18,014 bases of DNA. Origin: Candidatus Dormiibacterota bacterium. Its GTDB lineage: Bacteria; Chloroflexota; Dormibacteria; Aeolococcales; Aeolococcaceae. Under the pieces are notes generated by a model. The model was not told the DNA's origin. It saw only the letters and a program-made list of their open reading frames with translations, and searched no databases. Positions 1-7,491 of the stretch are shown here, piece by piece. The position numbers and the translations under genes were made by a program. The stretch lies in assembly GCA_027451645.1 (NCBI GenBank), contig DAIDIX010000006.1:1-18014 (forward strand), read 5' to 3'. Within the stretch, counting starts at the first letter, position 1; each line of letters starts with the position of its first letter.

Positions 1-1099
1 CCAGTCCCATAAATGCTCCACGTACATCGTCCCTCCAGAATGGAGCTCCCATGCCGCTGAGTGCAGGAATGAAGTGGCAGCCATTCGTATCATCCACAGC
101 TGCAACAGCAGGAGCGACCTCGTCGTAGGAATCAATGAGCCCAAGACCATCCCGGAGCCACTTCAGCGCTGCACCAGTAGTGAAGATGCTTCCCTCCCGT
201 GCATATGTCCGCACCCCCCCAATCTGCCACGCGACGGTATTAAGGAGTCCTGGTACAGGACTGGCACAGGTCGTGCCAATGTTTCCCAGCACAAATGATC
301 CTGTTCCATAGGTATTCTTTGCCATGCCTGTCCTGACACATCCCTGCCCGAAGAGCGCTGCCTGCTGGTCGCCAGCTATGCCGGAAATTGGTATCGCATG
401 TCCAGCGAAATGCCCGGGATCTGTTATGGCACGGCGTCCAGCACTGTCTCCCACTTCCGGGAGTGCAGCCAGTGGAACGCCAAAGAGGGAGGCAAGTTCC
501 GGGGAGTAGCTTCCGAGCGTGATGTCGTAGAGGAGCGTTCTGCTTGCATTCGAGGCATCTGTAAGTGCAGCACGTCCTCCTGTGAGCACTGCAGTGATGA
601 AGCTGTCAACAGTTCCGAAGACAATCTCGCCAGACTCGGCCCTGTTCCGGAGATGCGGATCATTCCTGAGCATCCACTCGATTTTTGTTCCAGAGAAGTA
701 TGGATCGATGAGCAGACCTGTCCGCTCCCGGAGCACATCCTCCTCACCACGTGCACGGTGCTCATTGCAGATCTCTGCACTTCGCTTGCACTGCCAGACG
801 ATGGCTGGTCCTGCTGGCGTTGCATCGTTGCGGTGAAAGGGAATGACTGTCTCACGCTGGTTGGTGATGCCGATACATGCAGGTTCTGTCCCCATGTCAT
901 CGATCACCTGGAGCATGAGATGGATCGACACATCCGCGAGTTCCTGCGGGTCCTGTTCCACCCAGCCACTCCGTGGATACTGGATGCCAACTTCCCTGTA
1001 CAGGGTTCTGAGGATGGTGCCGTCAGGAGCGACAGCTGCAGCAGTGGTGCCTGACGTTCCCTGGTCGATGGCAAGTGCCCATGGATCCTGTGCAGTCAT
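1..1099 (-). CDS. glpK: Glycerol kinase, 3' end beyond the window
   Basis: Phosphorylates glycerol with ATP to sn-glycerol 3-phosphate in the cytoplasm; FGGY carbohydrate kinase family. The visible 366 codons cover about three quarters of a usual protein of about 500 residues. Seen in order: the N-terminal phosphate-binding loop AIDQGTSGTT (10-19), ITNQRET (78-84) with the Arg-Glu pair that contacts glycerol, VWQCKRS (101-107), PYFSGTK (133-139) with the active-site Tyr, TDASNASRT (180-188), and the family signature ISGIAGDQQAALFGQG (238-253) with the catalytic Asp244. The residues align almost one-to-one with E. coli GlpK. The reading frame is intact, including a run of seven G (complement of 214-220). 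The ATG at 1099 has no Shine-Dalgarno sequence but lies 6 bases after a TACAGT box, so it may be leaderless. No glycerol transporter or dehydrogenase is adjacent inside the window. Confidence 0.96.
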   Translation of the reverse strand, partial: MTAQDPWALAIDQGTSGTTAAAVAPDGTILRTLYREVGIQYPRSGWVEQDPQELADVSIHLMLQVIDDMGTEPACIGITNQRETVIPFHRNDATPAGPAIVWQCKRSAEICNEHRARGEEDVLRERTGLLIDPYFSGTKIEWMLRNDPHLRNRAESGEIVFGTVDSFITAVLTGGRAALTDASNASRTLLYDITLGSYSPELASLFGVPLAALPEVGDSAGRRAITDPGHFAGHAIPISGIAGDQQAALFGQGCVRTGMAKNTYGTGSFVLGNIGTTCASPVPGLLNTVAWQIGGVRTYAREGSIFTTGAALKWLRDGLGLIDSYDEVAPAVAAVDDTNGCHFIPALSGMGAPFWRDDVRGAFMGL

Positions 1100-1105
1100 G
1101 GAGAT

Positions 1106-1111
1106 ACTGTA
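1106..1111 (-). promoter_or_regulatory. -10 box for leaderless glpK
   Basis: TACAGT on the minus strand ends 6 bases before the glpK ATG, which would put the transcription start at or next to the start codon. No good -35 box is visible. Inferred from spacing and from the same arrangement at other gene starts in this window. Confidence 0.45.
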
Positions 1112-1162
1112 CCGTCGAAAGCCATCCCTGCACACCCCTGCATCCCAAGCAGGACATGCCCA

Positions 1163-2401
1163 TCAGTCGAGACCGATATCCCTTGCCTGCGTCCTGCCTT
1201 GCCTCTGGGAAACTGTCTTCTCCCGTGGAGTGCGGACCACCCGGATACCGTGCGGACTGAATGTTGGGGAAGCTGGGACCCTGGTGCATTCCCGCCTGTC
1301 GACAGCAGGATTGGGAAGGACACCTGAAGTGGCATTCACCTCTCGACGTGCTAGTGCTGCATCGAGCTTCTCAACACGGGACCGCAGTGGCGGATGATCC
1401 CGAACACCCCACGTCACTGCACGGAGAAAGCGGGTACGCCCTTCAACGATGGCACGGTTCATCTCAACCACTCGCGGAGCACATGCATTCCACACCCGGC
1501 CCAGGGTGGGATGGTGTGCAAGCTTCACACCAAGCTCGCTGCAGCGGAGACTGAGAGCACGAAGATCACGCTCTGTTACCTCGGCAATTGCCTGTGCCAG
1601 GTCATCGCGTCTTCCTGTCCTGACCTGGAGGCGTTCAGCTGCATCACGATCTGCCCGCAGTTCCTGATATCTCCCGAGTACTGACTGGCAGCATCGCATT
1701 CCTATGCCCCCTGCCAGCACTCCCAGGTACAGCGGACTTGCTGCAACACCAAGTGCTGCATGCACCATGCCAACAACATTGAACCCCCATTCTCCACCCC
1801 CTGCAATCCAGACTGGCATCCACATGAGGTACCTCCGTGAAGCATTCACTGCACCCTTCATGGCGCGCACTGAACCAAGAAGAACAGGATCACGGTGATG
1901 CTGTCGAACTGCCTCACGGTACACGAGCGCATGAAACTGCTGCTGCGGGAGATCTGCTGTCTCAAGAGGAACGAGAAGACGTACCCTGCCGCCCCTGATG
2001 CGGACGCTCCTCAGCATTCCACGTCCAGGATGGACATATACCTCGGGTTCCCGGACCCCTGTATCCTGCCAGATTTTCTGCACTGCATCGCGGATCTCAC
2101 GGGTGCGTGCTGAAGGTACTGGTTCTCCCCGAGCACCAAGCCTCTCACGGTGCAGGCGTAGGGCATGTGCAGCACAGACATAGCCGAGCGACCATGCAAC
2201 AAATGCAGGCAGAGCTCCCACAAAGCATCCTGCACCCATGAACAGCAGGCCAGCTGCAGCAGCACCGATCTTCCGCCTGCGGTAGTGCTGGCGAAGCTGT
2301 TCCTGTGCATCATTTTCCCGCAGTTCGGAAGCTGACCTTCTCTCCGGCTGGGCTGGTACTGGCATCATATGGAACGGATAGTACGTGAAGGGAAGGGACA
2401 T
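1163..2401 (-). CDS. M48-family (HtpX/Ste24-like) membrane peptidase homologue, probably inactive
   Basis: Architecture matches M48 membrane metallopeptidases: a polar N-terminus, a hydrophobic pair at about residues 45-78, the peptidase region, a second hydrophobic stretch at about 192-237, then the conserved ELRAD (247-251, normally ExxAD with the third zinc ligand Glu) and the late DHPPLRSR (335-342), which corresponds to the family's THPPLxxR. The position of the HExxH zinc motif reads REAVR (162-166), followed by the usual HRD. The catalytic Glu is kept but both zinc-binding His are Arg, and no HExxH occurs elsewhere in the protein. It is therefore probably a pseudoprotease acting as a membrane scaffold or binding protein; that role is inference. 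The frame is otherwise intact over 412 codons. The start is uncertain: ATG 2401 is chosen, but an in-frame GTG at 2419 is possible, and neither has a Shine-Dalgarno. It is divergent from the gene at 2464. Confidence 0.8.
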   Translation of the reverse strand: MSLPFTYYPFHMMPVPAQPERRSASELRENDAQEQLRQHYRRRKIGAAAAGLLFMGAGCFVGALPAFVAWSLGYVCAAHALRLHRERLGARGEPVPSARTREIRDAVQKIWQDTGVREPEVYVHPGRGMLRSVRIRGGRVRLLVPLETADLPQQQFHALVYREAVRQHHRDPVLLGSVRAMKGAVNASRRYLMWMPVWIAGGGEWGFNVVGMVHAALGVAASPLYLGVLAGGIGMRCCQSVLGRYQELRADRDAAERLQVRTGRRDDLAQAIAEVTERDLRALSLRCSELGVKLAHHPTLGRVWNACAPRVVEMNRAIVEGRTRFLRAVTWGVRDHPPLRSRVEKLDAALARREVNATSGVLPNPAVDRRECTRVPASPTFSPHGIRVVRTPREKTVSQRQGRTQARDIGLD

Positions 2402-2431
2402 GAGGGGCCCAGTACGCACAGCGAATACTGC

Positions 2432-2458
2432 TATGCTCGATGCTGAACCGTGGAGGGG
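2432..2458 (+). promoter_or_regulatory. -10 box and strong ribosome binding site of the 2464 gene
   Basis: TATGCT (2432-2437) is a plausible -10 box, and GGAGGGG (2452-2458) lies 5 bases before the ATG at 2464. The ribosome binding site decides the start: an in-frame ATG at 2440 would place it inside the coding region. Confidence 0.55.
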
Positions 2459-2463
2459 AATTC

Positions 2464-3243
2464 ATGTGGAAGCGCCGTCGGGAGATGCTTCAGCATCTCT
2501 CAGATGCATCCTACTGGCTCGGATCTGATGCATCACAACGTGTTGCAGCTGGCGATTCGGAAGAAATCCTGAAGAAGCTCCTCCGCTGGCAGAAGGTAAT
2601 TGGAAAGCCTGGCTCTCCCATTCCCAAAATCGTTGAGAATGCTCTTTCCCCAGCACCTGCACGCATGCTGGAAGAGATTGCAGCGACACGAGACCGTGTT
2701 GCTGACACGATTGCTGTTGTTGCACGGATCCATGGCGTGACTGCTCCGATGACACTCTCCCGACATTGGGGTGATCTCACCTATCCTGAGATGCAGCGTG
2801 CACTGGACTTCTCCCGGTTTGCAGAGCGGACGGGAAAGGGCAGAGAGTGCTCAGTCGACTACTCTGGCGAGGAGCCCACACGGCTTCTTGGCAATTATGG
2901 ATTCAGCGGATACCTCACGATCCGGATCACGGGAACCCAGTTTGCACTTGAGGAGTTCATGCACACTGCGCACTTGGTGCATCCTTCTGTCGCAAAGGAT
3001 CTCGAGAGGCACTGCACTCCGTGGAGGAACAGGCACCCGCTCCCCCCATATCAGACAGCACTCACTGCTCTCGGGAACAGTCTCATTCCAGTCGAGCGCA
3101 ATCTCCTGGGACCAGACAAGCTTACACACCAGGAGCTCATTGAAAAGGTCGAAGCGCACATTGCAGCACTCAGGGAGATCCAGGCATCCTTTCCACTGGA
3201 CACAAAGCGCCAGGTTCCACGGATTTCTCCTCTTGGCGAATAG
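2464..3243 (+). CDS. Hypothetical protein, 259 residues
   Basis: I do not recognise a family. The protein is predicted soluble, with no signal peptide and no membrane helix. The N-terminal half is mostly helical and charged, starting MWKRRREM, with helices around residues 30-45 and 70-95. A middle part with strand-like character (about 125-155) contains LLGNYGFSGYLTIRITGTQF. The C-terminal part (about 160-250) is helical and ends in a basic, proline-containing tail. A strong Shine-Dalgarno sits 5 bases before the ATG, and codon use resembles the neighbours (GCA for Ala, GGA for Gly, CTC for Leu), so the gene is very probably real. It is followed by a tRNA gene and shares a short divergent promoter region with the M48-like gene; a functional link is possible but unproven. 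Confidence 0.8.
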   Translation: MWKRRREMLQHLSDASYWLGSDASQRVAAGDSEEILKKLLRWQKVIGKPGSPIPKIVENALSPAPARMLEEIAATRDRVADTIAVVARIHGVTAPMTLSRHWGDLTYPEMQRALDFSRFAERTGKGRECSVDYSGEEPTRLLGNYGFSGYLTIRITGTQFALEEFMHTAHLVHPSVAKDLERHCTPWRNRHPLPPYQTALTALGNSLIPVERNLLGPDKLTHQELIEKVEAHIAALREIQASFPLDTKRQVPRISPLGE

Positions 3244-3274
3244 TCGGCCACATTCATCTGCCTGTCCCACACAG

Positions 3275-3280
3275 TAAGAT
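3275..3280 (+). promoter_or_regulatory. Possible -10 box for the tRNA-Leu gene
   Basis: TAAGAT lies 17 bases before the mature 5' end of the tRNA, so transcription would start about 10 bases upstream of it. No convincing -35 box is visible. Confidence 0.35.
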
Positions 3281-3297
3281 GGATACTGCCCTCAGCT

Positions 3298-3383
3298 GCC
3301 GGGCTGGCGGAATGGTAGACGCGGTGGTCTCAAAAACCACTGGGTGCAAGCCCGTGAGAGTTCGAGTCTCTCGCCCGGCACCA
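3298..3383 (+). tRNA. tRNA-Leu, anticodon CAA
   Basis: The 7-bp acceptor stem pairs GCCGGGC (3298-3304) with GCCCGGC (3373-3379), followed by discriminator A and an encoded CCA (3381-3383). The anticodon stem is GTGGT/ACCAC (3324-3328 and 3336-3340) around the loop CTCAAAA, which gives anticodon CAA at 3331-3333 for the codon TTG. A long variable arm with a GGG/CCC stem (from about 3342) makes it class II, as expected for leucine. The T arm contains GTTCGAGTC. All elements are intact. Confidence 0.97.
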
Positions 3384-3402
3384 CGCATGCCTCAAATCAT
3401 GT

Positions 3403-3711
3403 TCAGCTGATCCGCTCGAGCGTGACAGTGTCCGATGCCTTCAGTCCAAAGGCAACGATTCGATATGTCCTCGTCCCTGCACGGAATTCGCTGCCAGCTT
3501 CCAGCCAGTCCGTGCGGTTGGGAGGTGGTCCACTGCAGAACAGGCGACATGCGGGAATGTTTCCACGTCCATCATTGAAGTCATGCAGAAGGGTCGCCTG
3601 AATGGAGAGGCTCACTCCCTTCTCCACAGGCGTCGTTCCTGTAGGATGCAGGTCGAAGACATCCCCCACTGCAATGTCATCCATTCCAGGACCTCCAAGC
3701 TCATGTACCAT
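3403..3711 (-). CDS. Small protein coupled to the calpain gene, 102 residues
   Basis: Unrecognised. The ATG at 3711 lies inside the end of the calpain gene (11-base overlap in a different frame), and a GGGAG-like ribosome binding site sits about 10 bases upstream, which suggests translational coupling. The sequence looks like a compact, mostly beta domain: VGDVFDLH (15-22), VSLSIQATLLHDF (33-45), a Cys-containing stretch NIPACRLFCS (51-60), and a final strand region RTYRIVAFGL (81-90) ending TVTLERIS. It has no signal peptide or membrane helix. It may bind, inhibit or present substrate to the protease, or be a separate C-terminal domain of it, but this rests only on position. Its stop is 19 bases past the convergent tRNA gene. 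Confidence 0.72.
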   Translation of the reverse strand: MVHELGGPGMDDIAVGDVFDLHPTGTTPVEKGVSLSIQATLLHDFNDGRGNIPACRLFCSGPPPNRTDWLEAGSEFRAGTRTYRIVAFGLKASDTVTLERIS

Positions 3712-4864
3712 CGTTTCGCAGCTCCCCGTAACTGACATGGTAGGCGAGTGTCCGCAGCTGATCGAAGGAAATCCAGTCTGAGGTGAACTCCATGCCATGC
3801 GGATTGGCAAGCTTCACCATCTGGTTGATGGGATCGTAGTCATACAGCCAGTAGGCATGCCGGCTGTCTTCCCTTGCAAGGAGTCCCACCTCCTGTGCCA
3901 TGTTCTGGATGGAAAGCATCTCCTTTCTCTGCTCCCTGCGAAACTTCCGGGCCTCCAGTCTTGACATTCCCTCAGGGAGTGGAATGGCAGTTGAGCCATC
4001 GGGAACATGGATGGAGAACACTGTGGGAAGACCACACTCCAGCTGGTATTTGAAGAATCCCTCCATCTGGAAATCATCCCAGTCTTCCCTGCTCGGCATT
4101 TCTGAGGATCCAAAGGGTCTGTCAAGTATCCTTCCGATTGCCCACTCTGCCCACCCTCCATGACCGATATCCTCATAGCCATTTGGCAGCTCTGCTGCAA
4201 TGGCCTTTTCGAAGAGCACTGGCCACAGAACACCACCATCGAGTGACGCATGTGTTCCCATCGTCATTTTTCGTCCCAACCGTGAGAACCGCACCTGGAT
4301 TTCGGGAACACCCGTGTCGATGCGGTGCACACGTTCTGGCAGGTTGTTGGGACCACCAAGCCGCACATCGTAGACATGCGGAGCCACCTTCGTGATGCGC
4401 CTCTCAAGCTCATGAGGCTCGAGCGCAGCAGCCTGTGCAATGACAGCAATGGCCCAGCAGTCACCGATATACCCCTGCCGTACCTGTTCTGGTGCTGGAG
4501 GCCCATCGAAGGCAACGTCAACGTCAGGTGTCCTGTACCCGAGGCATTTCCAGGATTTCGCTCCCTTGAGCGGACTCACCATCTGGAGAGGCTGCGCCAG
4601 GGCATCGGGATTGAGTGCGGGAGTCATTGGGCTGCGTTCTGCTGCTGGTGCTGGAGCAGCAGTGTGGCTCCGCATGCGCCCAAGAATCTCGGATACCCGG
4701 CCAACCTCTTTCACCGTGAAATGGTGAAGCATGCCAGGACGGACACCCGGACGTTCTTCAAGCCTTCCACCCTTCTCTGGAGGATGGGAAGTTGCCCTCA
4801 ATGCTGCAGCCTCGCGTTTCGGGCTCTGAACTCTGGGCTGCAGGGGAGAGGAATCAAGATCCAT
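3701..4864 (-). CDS. Calpain-family (peptidase C2) cysteine protease
   Basis: Cysteine endopeptidase with a papain-like fold; 387 residues. The catalytic region shows the calpain hallmarks: VRQGYIGDCWAIA (128-140) with oxyanion-hole Gln130 and nucleophile Cys136; LWPVLFEKAIA (213-223), matching the conserved W..L.EKA block; HGGW (235-238); RHAYWLYDYD (335-344) with His336; and KLANPHG (351-357) with Asn354. The usual NPWG is NPHG here. The triad Cys-His-Asn is complete, so activity is expected. Residues 1-95 are proline- and charge-rich with no obvious fold and could be a propeptide or binding tail. No signal peptide is seen, so it is probably cytoplasmic. No EF-hand or C2-like domain is present, so calcium control of the animal type is not evident. 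It overlaps the downstream small gene. The ATG lacks a Shine-Dalgarno and sits 5 bases after TATGAT. Confidence 0.88.
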   Translation of the reverse strand: MDLDSSPLQPRVQSPKREAAALRATSHPPEKGGRLEERPGVRPGMLHHFTVKEVGRVSEILGRMRSHTAAPAPAAERSPMTPALNPDALAQPLQMVSPLKGAKSWKCLGYRTPDVDVAFDGPPAPEQVRQGYIGDCWAIAVIAQAAALEPHELERRITKVAPHVYDVRLGGPNNLPERVHRIDTGVPEIQVRFSRLGRKMTMGTHASLDGGVLWPVLFEKAIAAELPNGYEDIGHGGWAEWAIGRILDRPFGSSEMPSREDWDDFQMEGFFKYQLECGLPTVFSIHVPDGSTAIPLPEGMSRLEARKFRREQRKEMLSIQNMAQEVGLLAREDSRHAYWLYDYDPINQMVKLANPHGMEFTSDWISFDQLRTLAYHVSYGELRNDGT

Positions 4865-4869
4865 GCTTC

Positions 4870-4875
4870 ATCATA
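4870..4875 (-). promoter_or_regulatory. -10 box for the calpain gene
   Basis: TATGAT on the minus strand ends 5 bases before the ATG at 4864. Transcription would start at or within a base or two of the start codon, giving a leaderless message. Confidence 0.45.
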
Positions 4876-4994
4876 TGAAGGTTCCTGAAACGATGCTCTG
4901 CCCCGTGACGCATTTGTCACGATTCTGGAGTTCCTGCATGTCTCGTATGACACCTCTGCAGCCACATCATCGTTTCGCACTGTACTGTCCAGGG

Positions 4995-5000
4995 TAATGA
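4995..5000 (+). promoter_or_regulatory. Possible -10 box for the old yellow enzyme gene
   Basis: TAATGA ends 7 bases before the ATG at 5008. An alternative is TACTGT at 4983-4988, which would give a leader of about 13 bases. No Shine-Dalgarno is visible before the ATG. Confidence 0.35.
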
Positions 5001-5007
5001 GTACGAC

Positions 5008-6144
5008 ATGAGTACTTTGGAATCCTCATCAGTTCGTGCAGCAGATCCGCATGCCTCCCTGGCGCCCCATCTTTTCCAGCCCTTCACCCTGCGTGGAGTG
5101 CGGCTGCGGAACCGCATTGTCATGTCGCCCATGTGCATGTACTCGTGCACGAGGCGGGATGGCATGGCAAGCTCCTGGCACCTTGTCCACCTCGGCTCCC
5201 GGGCTGTGGGAGGAACTGGGCTCATCTTCACGGAAGCGACTGCAGTCACTCCAGAGGGACGCATATCGCCTGAGGATCTCGGAATCTGGAATGATGACCA
5301 GGCAGCTGCACTTCAACCGATCGTCGACTTCCTTTCCCGCCATGGTGCTGCAGCAGGAATCCAGCTCGCACATGCAGGACGGAAAGCGAGCACGCACCGT
5401 CCCTGGGACAGTGAACATGGCCAGGTTGCACTCCCCAACGGTGGATGGATTCCGCGTGGACCAAGTGCTCTCCCTTTCAGCTCACATGACAAGCCGCCAG
5501 AGGAGCTTTCTGAAGCGGAAATAGCCGAGGTGGTTGGAGCATTCCGGGCATCTGCACAGCGTGCTGTGGGGATCGGAATGGAGGTCATCGAAATTCATGC
5601 TGCGCATGGCTACCTCATCCACGAGTTCCTTTCTCCCCTTTCCAACCATCGGACTGATGCCTATGGGGGCTCGCGCGAGGGTCGCATGCGGCTCCTTCTC
5701 GAGGTAGTCGATGCAGTGCGGGCAGTACTCCCTGACCGCCTGCCACTTGCAGTTCGCATGAGCAGTACGGACTGGGTGGAGCCAGAAGGCTGGACGATAG
5801 AAGACACAGTGTCCACGGCACGTGTGCTCAGGGAACACGGTGTCGACCTTGTCGACTGCTCCTCCGGCGGCAATGTGCCGTCCCCAACGATCCCTCTTGG
5901 ACCTGGCTACCAGGTACCATTTGCTGCCCAGGTACGGCAGGCGGCTGGTATCGCGACAGGTGCTGTGGGGCTCATCACGTCCGCACAGCAGGCTGAGGAC
6001 ATTATTGCTTCGGGAAGTGCAGATCTCGTATTCCTTGCCCGGGCACTCCTCCGAGACCCCTACTGGGCAAAGCATGCAGCGGAGAGTCTTGGTGGAGAGC
6101 TTCCCTGGGTCGAGCAGTATCTACGGGCAGATTCCGGCAGATAG
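5008..6144 (+). CDS. namA: NADPH-dependent old yellow enzyme, YqjM (NamA) type
   Basis: FMN-containing ene-reductase that uses NADPH to reduce activated C=C bonds of enones, and often other electrophiles, in the cytoplasm. 378 residues in a TIM barrel. Visible landmarks are PHLFQPFTLRGVRLRNRIV (20-38), SPMCMYS (40-46) with the Cys43/Tyr45 pair that marks the YqjM subgroup, QLAHAGRKAS (119-128), and IHAAHGYLIHEFLSP (196-210) with the substrate-binding His197/His200 and Tyr202. NHRTDAYGGS (213-222), the phosphate-binding GAVGLITS (318-325), and DLVFLARALLRDPYW (339-353) follow. Length is slightly above that of YqjM because of about 17 extra N-terminal residues. It is divergent from the calpain gene, and its stop codon abuts the stop of the convergent DUF2130 gene with no spacer. 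The physiological substrate cannot be read from the sequence. Confidence 0.94.
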   Translation: MSTLESSSVRAADPHASLAPHLFQPFTLRGVRLRNRIVMSPMCMYSCTRRDGMASSWHLVHLGSRAVGGTGLIFTEATAVTPEGRISPEDLGIWNDDQAAALQPIVDFLSRHGAAAGIQLAHAGRKASTHRPWDSEHGQVALPNGGWIPRGPSALPFSSHDKPPEELSEAEIAEVVGAFRASAQRAVGIGMEVIEIHAAHGYLIHEFLSPLSNHRTDAYGGSREGRMRLLLEVVDAVRAVLPDRLPLAVRMSSTDWVEPEGWTIEDTVSTARVLREHGVDLVDCSSGGNVPSPTIPLGPGYQVPFAAQVRQAAGIATGAVGLITSAQQAEDIIASGSADLVFLARALLRDPYWAKHAAESLGGELPWVEQYLRADSGR

Positions 6145-7443
6145 TCAATCCGGAACAGACTCCCCATCCACTGGTTCCTCGATAGCAAGGATGTCAAGCC
6201 CCTCAATCCGGGGCATGGCAGACTGGCCAACGTAGGCCTGCATGCCACCAACGATTGTTGCCGTACTCCCGAGCAGGCGCTGTGCCTGAGCCTCACGAAG
6301 TGCCCAGGCCCTGGTCAGCTGTGCCCGTTCGCGGTTGATCTGCGTGATCATCTCCTGATATGTCTCGACCATGGACTCAACCTGCTGGACGAAGGCATGG
6401 CTTGTCACGTAGGCGAAGAGTGCATCCGCCTTGCTCCCCCGGTCAACTGCAAGGATTTTCTGCTGTCCAGCATCGATGATCCCCTTCCGGAGTAGCTGTG
6501 CGAGAACAAGAGCGGAACTTGGCTTTGCACACCACACGCCCTGCACCTGGACGATGTCTGCTTCTGAACCCTTTGGCAGCACCTCAGATATGAGCACAGC
6601 AATCTGGGAGCCAGCCTCCCGGAGATCCTCCTTGAGTTTTGCAATCCAGCCATCTGACCAGTTCCGAGTCCGTTTCAACTCCCATAGCAGCCGACCATAC
6701 TCGACACCTGATGTGCCCTTCACGACCTGCACAATGTCTGCTCCACGCACACCTTTTGGCACAGGAAGGATGTCATCTTCCCGGAATGCAGTGCGCAGTG
6801 ACTCCTCGAGATCAAGCTCAAGTATCTCGCCCTGCAGCTGCTGGGACCCCCGTGTTGCCTTTCTCTGCGCATCCTCAAGTGCAGTCTTGAGATCTGCAAT
6901 CGTCTTGTCCCGGGAAGCGAGCTCAAGACGCTGCTTTTCCTGTGCTGCCTGTTCAGCCTGCTCCCGGATTTTCCCTTCCTCCTCCGCGAGTCTCTTCTGG
7001 ATGGTAAGGGCAGCCTCATCCTTCTCCTTCCGGGCCTTCTGCAGTTCCTCCATGAGAGCACCCAGTTCCTTCCGGTACTTATCACGTGACGTTGCTGCTG
7101 CATCGAGCTCCCCCTTGAGCCGCATGCGGTCAGCTTCCTCTGCTGCAGCACGCTGCTGCTGTTCCATCTCGAGCCTGCTTCGGATCTTCTGGAGCGCTAT
7201 CTCCTGCTGCAGTTCCGACTCTTTGGCGAGCCGTTCCTGCTCTGCAGCAAGAAGCCGTGCAAGCCGATCCTTCTCGCCAGCGAGCTTCGATGAGGATTCC
7301 TCCTCAAGCTCCTTCCGGAGTGCTGCAAGTGCAGCTTCCCTCCGCTCAGCCTCCTCTCTCCTGATCTCGGACTCTACCTGATCATGGAGTGCTTCACTGA
7401 TCTCGATTGTCGAACCGCATTTCGGACAGACAATGGCATTCAT
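6145..7443 (-). CDS. DUF2130 protein: zinc-ribbon start, long coiled coil, nuclease-like C-terminus
   Basis: 432 residues. The N-terminus is CPKCGSTIEIS (6-16), half of a zinc ribbon (only one CxxC is seen). Residues about 18-200 form a continuous, highly charged coiled coil. The C-terminal part matches the DUF2130 family: QGEILELDLEESLRTAF (204-220), GVRGADIVQVV (231-241), and LLWELKRTRNWSDGWIAKLKED (from residue 252). The spacing of Asp236 and the ELK of WELKR (254-258) resembles the D...ExK metal site of PD-(D/E)xK nucleases, so a nucleic-acid-cleaving role is possible but is inference. A Shine-Dalgarno (GGGAGGGA) lies close before the ATG. It lies 48 bases downstream of the DUF4288 gene and is probably co-transcribed with it. 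Its stop touches the stop of the old yellow enzyme gene. Confidence 0.87.
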   Translation of the reverse strand: MNAIVCPKCGSTIEISEALHDQVESEIRREEAERREAALAALRKELEEESSSKLAGEKDRLARLLAAEQERLAKESELQQEIALQKIRSRLEMEQQQRAAAEEADRMRLKGELDAAATSRDKYRKELGALMEELQKARKEKDEAALTIQKRLAEEEGKIREQAEQAAQEKQRLELASRDKTIADLKTALEDAQRKATRGSQQLQGEILELDLEESLRTAFREDDILPVPKGVRGADIVQVVKGTSGVEYGRLLWELKRTRNWSDGWIAKLKEDLREAGSQIAVLISEVLPKGSEADIVQVQGVWCAKPSSALVLAQLLRKGIIDAGQQKILAVDRGSKADALFAYVTSHAFVQQVESMVETYQEMITQINRERAQLTRAWALREAQAQRLLGSTATIVGGMQAYVGQSAMPRIEGLDILAIEEPVDGESVPD

Positions 7444-7491
7444 GTCTCCCTCCCTCGATGATCATCGTGACATGTGGAGCAGCACTGACCG

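Noticed and set aside
214..220. Run of seven C (G on the coding strand) inside glpK, a possible phase-variation tract
   Set aside because: The frame is intact and codes for the conserved Gly-Gly of the family; a single 7-base tract is weak evidence for switching.
398..1054. Long plus-strand open frame of 218 codons
   Set aside because: It lies antisense to glpK, whose motifs are unmistakable; the plus-strand translation is Cys- and Ser-rich low-quality sequence typical of a shadow.
1112..1162. Weak hairpin CCTGC/GCAGG between the M48-like gene and glpK
   Set aside because: Only a 5-bp stem without a T-run; not distinguishable from chance in GC-rich DNA.
2402..2419. GTG at 2419 as the start of the M48-like gene
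   Set aside because: Not excluded, but it adds only six residues without a ribosome site; ATG 2401 was kept as the simpler choice.
6431..7381. Plus-strand open frame of 316 codons, very rich in Ser
   Set aside because: It is the complement of the Glu/Lys/Leu-rich coiled coil of the DUF2130 gene; the Ser-rich composition is an artefact of that.
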